From contig NZ_JAFBBT010000001.1 in NCBI RefSeq assembly GCF_016907335.1, positions 2,294,001 to 2,358,000 of the forward strand: a stretch of 64,000 nt of DNA, given 5' to 3'. Position numbers and translations under genes: made by a program. Under the pieces are notes generated by a model that was not told the origin of the DNA, did not search any database, and saw nothing but the letters and a program-made list of their open reading frames with translations. Shown here one piece after another: positions 7,522 through 14,417 of this stretch. Position 1 is the first letter of the stretch. Every line of letters begins with the position of its first letter. This DNA is from Curtobacterium herbarum. Its GTDB lineage: Bacteria > Actinomycetota > Actinomycetes > Actinomycetales > Microbacteriaceae.

Positions 7522-9408
7522 TCAGTTCAGCCGGAACACCTGCGGAGCCGCGCCGTTGCAGTCGTAGAGCTGCAGGGCGGTGCCGTTCGCGGTGTTGCCC
7601 GACGGGACGTCGAGGCACCGACCCGACTGCGGGTTGAGCACCGAACCGTTCGCCTGCGGGACCCACTGCTGCCCGCCCACGCCGTTGCACCTGTACAGCT
7701 CCAGGTGCGTCCCGTTCGCGGTGGCGTTGCCGTCCAGGTCCAGGCACCGACCGAGCGTGCGGATGGTGTGGTCACCCGCGTTGTACGCCCACTGCTGGTC
7801 GGTGGTCTGCTCGTCGGTCAGCAGGGTCTGGCAGTCGAACACCTGCACCTGCTGGCCGTTCTGCTGCAGGTCGTTGCCGGCGACGTCGACGCACTTGCCG
7901 CCGATGGTGCCGATCGGCACCGCCGCCACGAACTTCTGCGCCGCGTTGCCGTTGCAGTCGAAGAGCTGCAGGGCCGTGGCGTTCGCGGTGTTGCCCGACG
8001 GGACGTCCAGGCAGCGACCGGACTGCGGGTTCTTGATCGACCCGTCCGGCTGCACGATCCACTGCTGACCGCCGACCCCGTTGCAGTCGTAGAGCTCGAC
8101 GTGGGTCCCGTTCGCGGTGCCGTTGCCGTTCGCGTCCAGGCAGCGCCCCAGCGTGCTGAGCGTGTGCGTGCCGTAGACGCTGCCCAGCCAGTGCTGGTCC
8201 GCGGCGAGCGCCTGGCAGTCGTACAGCTGCACGACGGCCCCGTTGCCGCCGACGTCGTCCCCGGCGACGTCGACGCACTTGCCGCCGGGCGCGGTGATCG
8301 CTGCGCCCGGTCCCCCGCCGGTGGAGACACCCTGGTAGTTCTGCGCCACGATGTTCGCCTGCACGGCGGAGTCGGCCGCGTCGGTCGAGTACCCCGCGGT
8401 CATGACGCCCTCGAAGAAGGACTGCGTGCCGCGGTTCGAGTTGTCACCGCCGGCGCCGAGGACGATCGAGCCCTCGAGCTTCATCGGCGTGTAGCCCTGG
8501 CCGTCGCTGTCCCTGTCGGTGGGCAGCGCCCCCTCGTACCACTTCGACAGGGTGCCGGACTGCGCGTTCCCGCCCTTCAGCGCGAAGGCCGCGACGCCGT
8601 CGTTCTTCAGCAGTGCGGTGACGAACTTCGAGCTGTTGCCCGTGTTCGCCGTGTTGATCGCGGTCCCGCCCTCGTAGACGCCGTTCTCCAGGTCCGCCTG
8701 CACCCAGGGGCCGCGGCCGGCGCTGCCCTTGCCGTTGAGCATCGACAGGTTCAGGGCGTCCATGTGCCCCTTGCCGGTGTCCTTGGACTGGGTCTCGACG
8801 TTGCCGAAGTCGGAGCAACAGCCGTGGTTGACGTTCGTGCCGCTCGCGACCTCGTACATCGACTCGGGGCTGGCTCCGCGTGCGGTGCCCTTCGCGATCG
8901 TGCTCGAGATCCGGTAGGCGACCTGCTGCGGCATGAAGACGCCGTAGGCCTTGTGCCCGGCGACGGTGATCGGCAGCGCTGCCGCGTCGGCCGCGTGGTT
9001 GGCGGGGCCGGCGTCCCCGGCGCCGGCGACGGTGAGGTCGTTGTGGTTCGGCGACTGGTCGTAGATCTTCGGGATCGTGCAGGAGGTGCCCGAGCAGAAC
9101 GCGTCCTGGGTCGCGGCGTTGGCGTACCCGCCGGCGGCGAGCAGGCCGACGTTCGTGGTGGCGCCGTCGGAGGCGCGCTGCACCTGGTAGAGCGGGCCGT
9201 TGTAGGACGCGTACAGCGCCCGCGTCGAGCTGTAGGCGGCGACGCACGACGTGCCTGCGCCGGAGTAGGTGTCGCACGGACCGTTGGTGGCGGCGGCGGC
9301 GCTGCCGGCACCGACCGTGGCGGAGACGAGGCTCCCGGTGATGAGCGCGAGTGCCCCGAGGACGGCGGCGACCGTGCGCCGCCTCCTGGAGATGGGCCTG
9401 GTGTGCAT
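7522..9408 (-). CDS. Secreted GH54-type alpha-L-arabinofuranosidase with two ricin-type lectin domains
   Basis: 628 residues. Residues 1-40 are a secretion signal (SRRRR, hydrophobic core, AGSAAAA). Residues 42-355 match the AbfB (GH54) catalytic fold: GPCDTYSGAGTSC, YDQSPNHNDL, CCSDFGN, ADLENGVYEGG with the likely nucleophile Glu241, and GAGGDNSN with the likely acid/base Asp322. Two beta-trefoil modules follow (about 365-495 and 500-628), each with GKCVDVAG, GRCLD and QQW repeats. It would release arabinose from arabinan or arabinoxylan outside the cell. The start at 9408 is preferred for its GGAAGGAA site; a frame open to 9480 lacks one. Fungal AbfB carries CBM42 where this has CBM13. Confidence 0.88.
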   Translation of the reverse strand: MHTRPISRRRRTVAAVLGALALITGSLVSATVGAGSAAAATNGPCDTYSGAGTSCVAAYSSTRALYASYNGPLYQVQRASDGATTNVGLLAAGGYANAATQDAFCSGTSCTIPKIYDQSPNHNDLTVAGAGDAGPANHAADAAALPITVAGHKAYGVFMPQQVAYRISSTIAKGTARGASPESMYEVASGTNVNHGCCSDFGNVETQSKDTGKGHMDALNLSMLNGKGSAGRGPWVQADLENGVYEGGTAINTANTGNSSKFVTALLKNDGVAAFALKGGNAQSGTLSKWYEGALPTDRDSDGQGYTPMKLEGSIVLGAGGDNSNRGTQSFFEGVMTAGYSTDAADSAVQANIVAQNYQGVSTGGGPGAAITAPGGKCVDVAGDDVGGNGAVVQLYDCQALAADQHWLGSVYGTHTLSTLGRCLDANGNGTANGTHVELYDCNGVGGQQWIVQPDGSIKNPQSGRCLDVPSGNTANATALQLFDCNGNAAQKFVAAVPIGTIGGKCVDVAGNDLQQNGQQVQVFDCQTLLTDEQTTDQQWAYNAGDHTIRTLGRCLDLDGNATANGTHLELYRCNGVGGQQWVPQANGSVLNPQSGRCLDVPSGNTANGTALQLYDCNGAAPQVFRLN

Positions 9409-9456
9409 GGTGGTGGTTCCTTCCGAGCATCGTTGACCGGTGGACGGCTGACCGCT

Positions 9457-9472
9457 GTTTAAACGATTAACC
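9457..9472. promoter_or_regulatory. LacI-type operator 3, upstream of arabinofuranosidase
   Basis: GTTTAAACGATTAACC is a CG-centred imperfect palindrome sharing the TTAA-C-GATTAA pattern of the two operators before lacI. It lies 49 bases upstream of the arabinofuranosidase start codon. Confidence 0.55.
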
Positions 9473-9513
9473 AGGCCCATCGTACGCCGGAGGACGCCGG
9501 GGGTCGAGCCTGA

Positions 9514-10407
9514 CTAGTGCCCGGGCACCGGAACACGCACCGCGCTGATGCGCCCGGCATGCGTCCGAGCGGTCGTCGCCGGGTCGTAGCTGTCCGCCGT
9601 CGCCAGGTACAGCGTCCGGCCGTCCTCGCCACCCAGGGCGCAGTCGATCGCACACCGGCCGGGAGCGTCGATGCGGTCCGTGACCTCGCCGCCCTCGACG
9701 ACGCGGAGGAACTCCCCCGTGTCCACCGAGCACACCCAGATCGCACCCTCGGCGTCGACCGTGCTGCCGTCCGGGGTGACACCCTCGGGCAGCGCGGCCC
9801 ACTCGCGGCGCCCGGTCAGGGAGCCGTCGGGCTCGATGTCGTACGCGGTGAGCTTCCCGCCCCAGGTCTCACTGACCACCAGGGTCCGGGTACCGGGCAG
9901 GACGTTGGCGCTGTTCGGGAAGACCAGCCCCTCGGCCGCCAGACGGAACGAGCCGTCCTGCTCGATGACGTAGAGCGGACCGGGGCGCAGTTCCTCGCCG
10001 GCGTAGAGGTCGTAGCCGAACGCGCCGATGTAGGTCCGGCCGGTCTCCGGGTCCACGACCAGGTCGTTGACGAGCGACGACTCGACCGAGGACAGGTCCG
10101 CGAACACGCTCGTCGTGCCGTCGGCCTCGACGGCCACGACCGTGCGCGACTCCATCGAGCTGACGATCAGACGGCCGTCGGGCAGCCAGCCGAAGCCGGA
10201 CGACTGGCCGGGGACCGTGGCCTCGAGCCGCGGGACGGCGTCCGTGCCGCCGTCCGGGTCGATCGAGAACACCTGACCGGTGTGCATGTCCGAGTACCAG
10301 AGCCGGCCCTCGTGCCAGCGGTTGCCCTCGGGGAAGCGGATGCCGGTGACGACGTCGGTCGCAGAGTCCAGGGTGATGTGCACGAGGCCCAGCATGCCAG
10401 CCGTCAT
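9514..10407 (-). CDS. SMP-30/gluconolactonase-family protein
   Basis: 297 residues, cytoplasmic six-bladed beta-propeller. Metal-site and blade motifs of the SMP-30 family are visible: IRFPEGNRWHEGRLWYSD near the N-terminus (metal-binding Glu), SSLVNDLVVDPETGRTY (Asn/Asp), and GVTPDGSTVDAEGAIW. It probably opens a sugar lactone, and may belong with the arabinose genes upstream, although no LacI-type operator is seen before it. It is divergent from marR with 68 bases between starts. An alternative ATG lies at 10395. Neither start has a strong ribosome-binding site. Confidence 0.85.
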   Translation of the reverse strand: MTAGMLGLVHITLDSATDVVTGIRFPEGNRWHEGRLWYSDMHTGQVFSIDPDGGTDAVPRLEATVPGQSSGFGWLPDGRLIVSSMESRTVVAVEADGTTSVFADLSSVESSLVNDLVVDPETGRTYIGAFGYDLYAGEELRPGPLYVIEQDGSFRLAAEGLVFPNSANVLPGTRTLVVSETWGGKLTAYDIEPDGSLTGRREWAALPEGVTPDGSTVDAEGAIWVCSVDTGEFLRVVEGGEVTDRIDAPGRCAIDCALGGEDGRTLYLATADSYDPATTARTHAGRISAVRVPVPGH

Positions 10408-10439
10408 GGCCCGATCGCAGCATCCGTCCGGGTTCGTCG

Positions 10440-10468
10440 TTGACAGTTAGAACTCGAACACTTAGAGT
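10440..10468 (+). promoter_or_regulatory. Promoter of marR (leaderless)
   Basis: TTGACA (10440-10445), a 17-base spacer and TAGAGT (10463-10468) make a good housekeeping promoter. The expected start of transcription falls at or one base before the ATG at 10476, so the mRNA should be leaderless. The half-repeats GTTAGAACTC and CTTAGAGTCC overlap the promoter and could be a MarR operator. Confidence 0.6.
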
Positions 10469-10475
10469 CCTCATC

Positions 10476-10913
10476 ATGCAGGCACCGCACTTCGACACGC
10501 CCCTCCAGCTCATGCGCTGGATCGGCTGGGCGCAGCGCAAGGCCGCCGAGGAGTGGGTGCGGGAGCGCGAGCTCTCGCACGAACAGAGCTTCGTCCTCGG
10601 CTACCTGCAGCAGAACCCCGGCGCCATCCAACGCGACATCGCCGAGGTGAGCCGGACCAGTGCGGCCAGCGTGTCGAGCCTCCTGCAGGGGCTCGAGAAA
10701 CGGGGCCTCATCGAACGACGAGCGGACGCCGGCAACGCCCGGACGAAGCTCGTGTACGCCACCCCCGCCGGCATCGACCTGATCGCCGGCTTCGAGGACG
10801 CGATGCTCGCCCTCGACGACCGCCTGCTCGCCCCGCTCGGTCCGGACGAGCGCGCCACGCTCCGCGGCCTCCTGCTCACGGTGACCGCCGAGCTGCCGGA
10901 ACCGACCCGGTAA
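10476..10913 (+). CDS. MarR-family regulator
   Basis: 145 residues with the winged-helix core: HEQSFVLGYLQQNPGAIQRD, the recognition helix around TSAASVSSLLQGLEKRGLIE, and the wing RRADAGNARTKLVYAT. The start at 10476 is chosen because the upstream in-frame codons overlap the promoter. It stands before the MATE pump gene in the same direction and opposite the SMP-30 gene. Repression of the pump, relieved by a bound drug or phenolic compound, is the family norm but is inferred here. Confidence 0.9.
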   Translation: MQAPHFDTPLQLMRWIGWAQRKAAEEWVRERELSHEQSFVLGYLQQNPGAIQRDIAEVSRTSAASVSSLLQGLEKRGLIERRADAGNARTKLVYATPAGIDLIAGFEDAMLALDDRLLAPLGPDERATLRGLLLTVTAELPEPTR

Positions 10914-10945
10914 CCGCAGCAGAGCCTCCCGGCCGACCGCCGGAA

Positions 10946-10990
10946 GCGCGAGCCTGCCAGGCGCGAGCCTGCCGGGCGCCAGCCTGCCCA
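10946..10990. repeat. Three 15-bp tandem repeats
   Basis: GCGCGAGCCTGCCAG, GCGCGAGCCTGCCGG and GCGCCAGCCTGCCCA follow one another directly in the 197-base gap between marR and the MATE gene. Confidence 0.8.
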
Positions 10991-11110
10991 CGCGACGGCA
11001 CCGCCGACGCGCTCCCCGTGATGCCGTGACGGCCCTGCCGTCGCGCCGTCCGCCATGCCGTGCCGGCGTCCCGTCGGCGCGCGATCCGCCCTGCCCGGAA
11101 GGGAACGACC

Positions 11111-12544
11111 ATGACGACCACGACCACCACACCCACCACCGCAGCGGAGACGAACCGCTGGTACCTCTCCGCCGCCCCGATCCTCCGTGCCCTCGTGCAC
11201 CTGTGCGTGCCGATGGCCGCCGCGATGGTCGTCAGCGCCCTGTACAACGTCATCAACGCGGGCTTCATCGGCGCGCAGCACGACACGTCGCTGCTGGCCG
11301 CGATCACCTTCGGCACGCCGCTGCTCGGGCTGGTGATGGCAGTCGGCGGCGTGTTCGGCGTCGGCGGCAGCTCGCTCATGTCGCGGTTGCTCGGCGCCTC
11401 CGAGCACGACCCCGCGAAGGCCGGCGAGATCAAGCACGTCGCGTCCTTCGCCGTCTGGGGGTCGGTCGTGACGGGCATCGTGCTCGGTGCACTCGGACTG
11501 CTGCTCCTCGGGCCGCTCGTCGGCCTGCTCGGGGCCGACGCCGCCGCGGTCCCCGCCACCAGCGCCTACGTGAGCGTGATGCTCGTCTTCGTCCCGATCC
11601 TGGCCGCGGCGTTCTGCCTGGAGCAGATGGTCCGCGCCGAGGGAGCCGCCCGCCAGGCGATGATCGGGCTGCTCCTGTCGACCGTCGGCAACCTGGTGTT
11701 CGACGTGCTGTTCATCCTGGTGCTGCACTGGGGCGTCGCCGGAGCAGCACTCGCGGTCGGGCTGGCGAACCTCGTCAGCATCGTCTACTGGGTGCGCTGG
11801 CTCGGGACGCACAGCGAGAACGTCAGCCTGTCGCTCCGCTGGTTCACGCTCCGCCGCTCGATCCTCGGGCCGGTGTTCGGCATCGGCGTCAGCGAGCTGC
11901 TGCAGGCCGGGTTCCTCATCGTCACGACCCTGGTGCTCAACAACCTGGCCGCCCAGTACGGAGACGACCCCCTGGCCGCGATGGGCGTCGCGGTCCGCAT
12001 CGCCCAGGTGCCGGAGTTCCTGGTGATGGGCGTCACGATCGGGGTCCTGCCGCTGCTGGCCTACGCGTACGGCAAGGGCGACCGGGAGCGCCTCCGCTCG
12101 GCACTGCGGGCATCGGCGCTGACGGTCGGGGCGATCGTGCTGCTGTTCTCCGGCACGGTGTTCGTCTTCCGCCAGCAGGTGTTCACCGTCTTCTCCTCGG
12201 ACCACTCGGTGCTGGCGATCGGCCTGACGATCCTGGTCGCGCAGCTCGTCGCGACCGTGGTGAACGGGTTCACGGGGCTGTTCACGTCGCTGTTCCAGGC
12301 GGCGGGGCTCGCGACCCCGGCGATCGCGATGTCCCTGGCGCAGGGCGTGCTGTTCATCCCGATCGTCCTGCTCGGGAACCTGTGGTTCGGGCTCGCGGGG
12401 ATCATCTGGGCGCTCACCGTCACCGAGGTGCTCGTGTTCGTCGCCGGGGTCGTCATCTGGCTCGCCGCCCGAGGGCGCATCGACCGCGGGATGGACGCCG
12501 GCAGCGCGGAGCGGGCGGAGGCGGTGCTCGCCGAGGCGGGGTGA
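11111..12544 (+). CDS. MATE-family multidrug efflux transporter
   Basis: 477 residues, about 12 membrane helices, in two MATE repeats (first ALVHLCVPMAAAMVVSALYN; second GISELLQ-like GVSELLQAGFLIVTTLVLNN). It would expel drugs or toxic metabolites using a Na+ or H+ gradient. The start at 11111 follows GGAAGGGA at a good distance; the frame is open 51 bases further up. The N-terminus is a run of threonines (six Thr, Pro, two Thr). The last about 20 residues are a hydrophilic Ala/Glu tail. Confidence 0.92.
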   Translation: MTTTTTTPTTAAETNRWYLSAAPILRALVHLCVPMAAAMVVSALYNVINAGFIGAQHDTSLLAAITFGTPLLGLVMAVGGVFGVGGSSLMSRLLGASEHDPAKAGEIKHVASFAVWGSVVTGIVLGALGLLLLGPLVGLLGADAAAVPATSAYVSVMLVFVPILAAAFCLEQMVRAEGAARQAMIGLLLSTVGNLVFDVLFILVLHWGVAGAALAVGLANLVSIVYWVRWLGTHSENVSLSLRWFTLRRSILGPVFGIGVSELLQAGFLIVTTLVLNNLAAQYGDDPLAAMGVAVRIAQVPEFLVMGVTIGVLPLLAYAYGKGDRERLRSALRASALTVGAIVLLFSGTVFVFRQQVFTVFSSDHSVLAIGLTILVAQLVATVVNGFTGLFTSLFQAAGLATPAIAMSLAQGVLFIPIVLLGNLWFGLAGIIWALTVTEVLVFVAGVVIWLAARGRIDRGMDAGSAERAEAVLAEAG

Positions 12545-12561
12545 GTGCGGATGCTCGGGCG

Positions 12562-12587
12562 GTCGGCTGCGGTCTGCCGCAGCCGAC
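12562..12587. terminator. Terminator of the MATE gene
   Basis: Perfect 11-base stem GTCGGCTGCGG / CCGCAGCCGAC with a 4-base loop, 17 bases after the stop codon and before the convergent tetR. Confidence 0.75.
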
Positions 12588-12660
12588 TGCGGTCAGCCGG
12601 GAGGCCCGTCCCGGCCGAGCCGGTCGGGCTGCGGTCCGGATCGCGGCCGGGTCCGGGGCG

Positions 12661-12687
12661 GTCCGGACCGGTCCGGTCCGGTCCGGT
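12661..12687. repeat. GTCCG tandem tract
   Basis: GTCCGGACCG followed by three copies of GTCCG-type pentamers in the gap between MATE and tetR. The rest of this 170-base gap holds a CCGGGAGGC motif (12598-12606) and no gene. Confidence 0.6.
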
Positions 12688-12715
12688 GTGGCGCGGAACT
12701 GCGCGGCGCGGTCTC

Positions 12716-13306
12716 TCAGTCGGGAGCGCCGGGCAGGATCCGGTCCACGAGCAGGGTGATCCGGGCCTCCTGGTGGTCCGGCCGAAGCCGGGATCCCCGC
12801 TGGAGCACGACCAGCCCGTGCAGCCCGGCCCAGAGGGTCTCGGTGAGGAGCTCGACGTCCGCATCGCCGACCCGGGGCTCGACCGCCGACCGCAGCTCGG
12901 CGAAGGCGGAGGCCAGCGCCGGGCTCGACCCCGGCCCGAAGCGCAGACGCGACGGCCGGCCGAACATGGCGTCGTACACGGCCGGCTGCTCCTCGGCGAA
13001 GGCCGCGTACCGGTGTGCCACTGCAGCGACGACGGCACCCGGCTCCGCGTCCACCTCTGCCTCCGTCCGGGCCTGCCGGAGCGCATCGGCGAGTTCGGCG
13101 AACCCGTCCACGGCGACGGCGTCGGCGATCTCGTCGAGGGAGGCGAAGTGCTTGTAGATGACCGGCTGGCTGTACTCGATCTCGGCGGAGAGCCTGCGGG
13201 TCGTGACGGCGTCCCATCCCTCTCGCTCGGCGACGGCACGGGCGGTCGCCGTGATCAGGCGGCGCCGGGCATCACGCTCGCGAGCGCGCCGTTCCTCGAT
13301 GGTCAT
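12716..13306 (-). CDS. TetR-family repressor of the SnoaL operon
   Basis: 196 residues. The TetR DNA-binding domain is at residues 12-60 (TTRRLSAEIEYSQPVIYKHF with the YKHF signature). The ligand-binding domain has a TetR_C tail (ETLWAGLHGLVVLQR). It is divergent from the SnoaL/DUF1772/FAD-oxidase operon. Two palindromic operators lie in the 111-base gap, so it most likely represses that operon and perhaps itself. The ligand is unknown. The minus-strand ATG is preceded 5 bases away by TACCAT, a possible -10 for a leaderless transcript. Confidence 0.9.
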   Translation of the reverse strand: MTIEERRARERDARRRLITATARAVAEREGWDAVTTRRLSAEIEYSQPVIYKHFASLDEIADAVAVDGFAELADALRQARTEAEVDAEPGAVVAAVAHRYAAFAEEQPAVYDAMFGRPSRLRFGPGSSPALASAFAELRSAVEPRVGDADVELLTETLWAGLHGLVVLQRGSRLRPDHQEARITLLVDRILPGAPD

Positions 13307-13344
13307 GCCTGATGGTAGCGCCGCTCGCTTCGGGAGCGAGAGTC

Positions 13345-13396
13345 TTGACGAGAGCCAGTACCACGGTTAGCGTTGCTAGCAGTTAGCGTCGCTAAC
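13345..13396 (+). promoter_or_regulatory. Promoter with two tandem TetR operators
   Basis: TTGACG (13345-13350), 17 bases, TAGCGT (13368-13373). Operator A, GTTAGCGTTGCTAGC (13366-13380), covers the -10. Operator B, GTTAGCGTCGCTAAC (13382-13396), is a perfect 7+1+7 palindrome. The operators repeat every 16 bases. A TetR dimer on A would block polymerase. Confidence 0.75.
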
Positions 13397-13417
13397 GCCG
13401 ACGGAGGAGCAGGACCG

Positions 13418-13846
13418 ATGGGCCCACGAGCACTCGCCGACACGTACCTCGAGATGCTGAACACGCACGACGCGGACCTCGTCGACGCGTTCATCGCCGA
13501 GGACTACGCGAACCACAACGTCGTCGTGCCGGACGGCCGAGCGGCCAACCGGACGTTCTGGGCCGGGTTCTTCACGGGCCTCCCGGACGTCGTCGTCACC
13601 ATGGAGGACCTCGTCGTCGCCGGTGACCGCGTCGTCGGCCGGTTCGTCTACCGCGGCACGCACACCGGCGAACTCATGGGCATCCCCGCCACGGGCGCCG
13701 CGGTGGAGATGCGCAGCATCGACATCTGGCGGGTCGAGGACGGGCGCTTCGCCGAACACTGGGATGAGTTGAACCTCATGGAGGTGTTCCAGCAGGTCGG
13801 GGTCCTCCCCCAGCTCGGTGGCAGCACCACGGACTCCCCGTCGTGA
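13418..13846 (+). CDS. SnoaL-like polyketide-cyclase-fold protein
   Basis: 142 residues, first gene of a three-gene operon. The SnoaL/NTF2-like fold is recognisable from YLEMLNTHDADLVDAFIAED, the NHNVV motif, the RFVYRGTHTGELMGIPATG strand-turn and IDIWRVEDGRFAEHWDELN. These proteins are small cone-shaped dimers acting as cyclases, isomerases or hydrolases on small aromatic or polyketide-like ligands. The ATG at 13418 has GGAGGAGC upstream; the frame is open to 13373 but overlaps the operators. Stop and next start overlap (GTGA). Substrate unknown. Confidence 0.87.
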   Translation: MGPRALADTYLEMLNTHDADLVDAFIAEDYANHNVVVPDGRAANRTFWAGFFTGLPDVVVTMEDLVVAGDRVVGRFVYRGTHTGELMGIPATGAAVEMRSIDIWRVEDGRFAEHWDELNLMEVFQQVGVLPQLGGSTTDSPS

Positions 13847-14316
13847 TCGTCCTCGCGCAGGTCGCCGCACTGCTCGCCGTCCTCGGCGTCGGACTCGTCT
13901 GGGGCACGGATGCGTTCTGCGCGCTCGTGCAGCGCCCGGCCCTGGCCCGCGTCGACGACACCGCGCTCACCGCGGTGATGGGCAACGTCCACCGCTACGG
14001 GGGCCGGCGGATGCCCGTCCCCGGGGTGCTCGGGCTCGTCGGGTCGCTCGCGGCCGCCGTACTGGCCGCCGTGACCGGGCACACCGCCGCGGCGAGCGCC
14101 GCCGGTGCCGCGTTCGTGCTGCTCGTCGTCTGGCTCGTGCTCTACGTCCGGGTCAGCGCGCCGATCAACCGCACGCTGACCGCGGCTGCCGACCGCGGCG
14201 AGACGCCCGCGGACGCTCGGGTGCTGCAGGCCGGGTGGGACCGGGTCATCGTCCTCCGTGCCGCACTGCAGGGTCTGGCGTTGCTCGCGCTCGGCGTCGC
14301 CCTCGTCCTGCTCTGA
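13843..14316 (+). CDS. DUF1772-family membrane protein
   Basis: 157 residues, GTG start overlapping the SnoaL stop by 4 bases. Four membrane helices, with the family's polar features in the first part: WGTDAFCALVQRPAL, NVHRYGG and the SAPINRTL motif. DUF1772 includes fungal anthrone oxygenases such as HypC, so an oxygenase role on an aromatic compound is possible. This is a family-level inference. The spacing suggests tight co-expression with the SnoaL protein. Confidence 0.82.
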   Translation: MIVLAQVAALLAVLGVGLVWGTDAFCALVQRPALARVDDTALTAVMGNVHRYGGRRMPVPGVLGLVGSLAAAVLAAVTGHTAAASAAGAAFVLLVVWLVLYVRVSAPINRTLTAAADRGETPADARVLQAGWDRVIVLRAALQGLALLALGVALVLL

Positions 14317-14383
14317 CCTGTCCCCAACGAGGCCTGCCCCCCAACGAGGCCTGTCCCCCACCGAGGCCTGCCCACCACCGAGG
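14317..14383. repeat. Four 16-17-bp tandem repeats between operon genes
   Basis: CCTGTCCCCAACGAGG, CCTGCCCCCCAACGAGG, CCTGTCCCCCACCGAGG and CCTGCCCACCACCGAGG stand head to tail directly after the DUF1772 stop codon, and a partial fifth copy begins at 14384. The array fills most of the 101-base gap before the FAD-oxidase gene. Length variants would change the distance between the two genes. Confidence 0.85.
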
Positions 14384-14417
14384 CTCGCTCCACCGTCACC
14401 ACTGCCAGGAGACCGAC

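Noticed and set aside
14317..14383. Small CRISPR or attachment-site array
   Set aside because: The units are head to tail with no spacers and too short for CRISPR repeats; no integrase is near.
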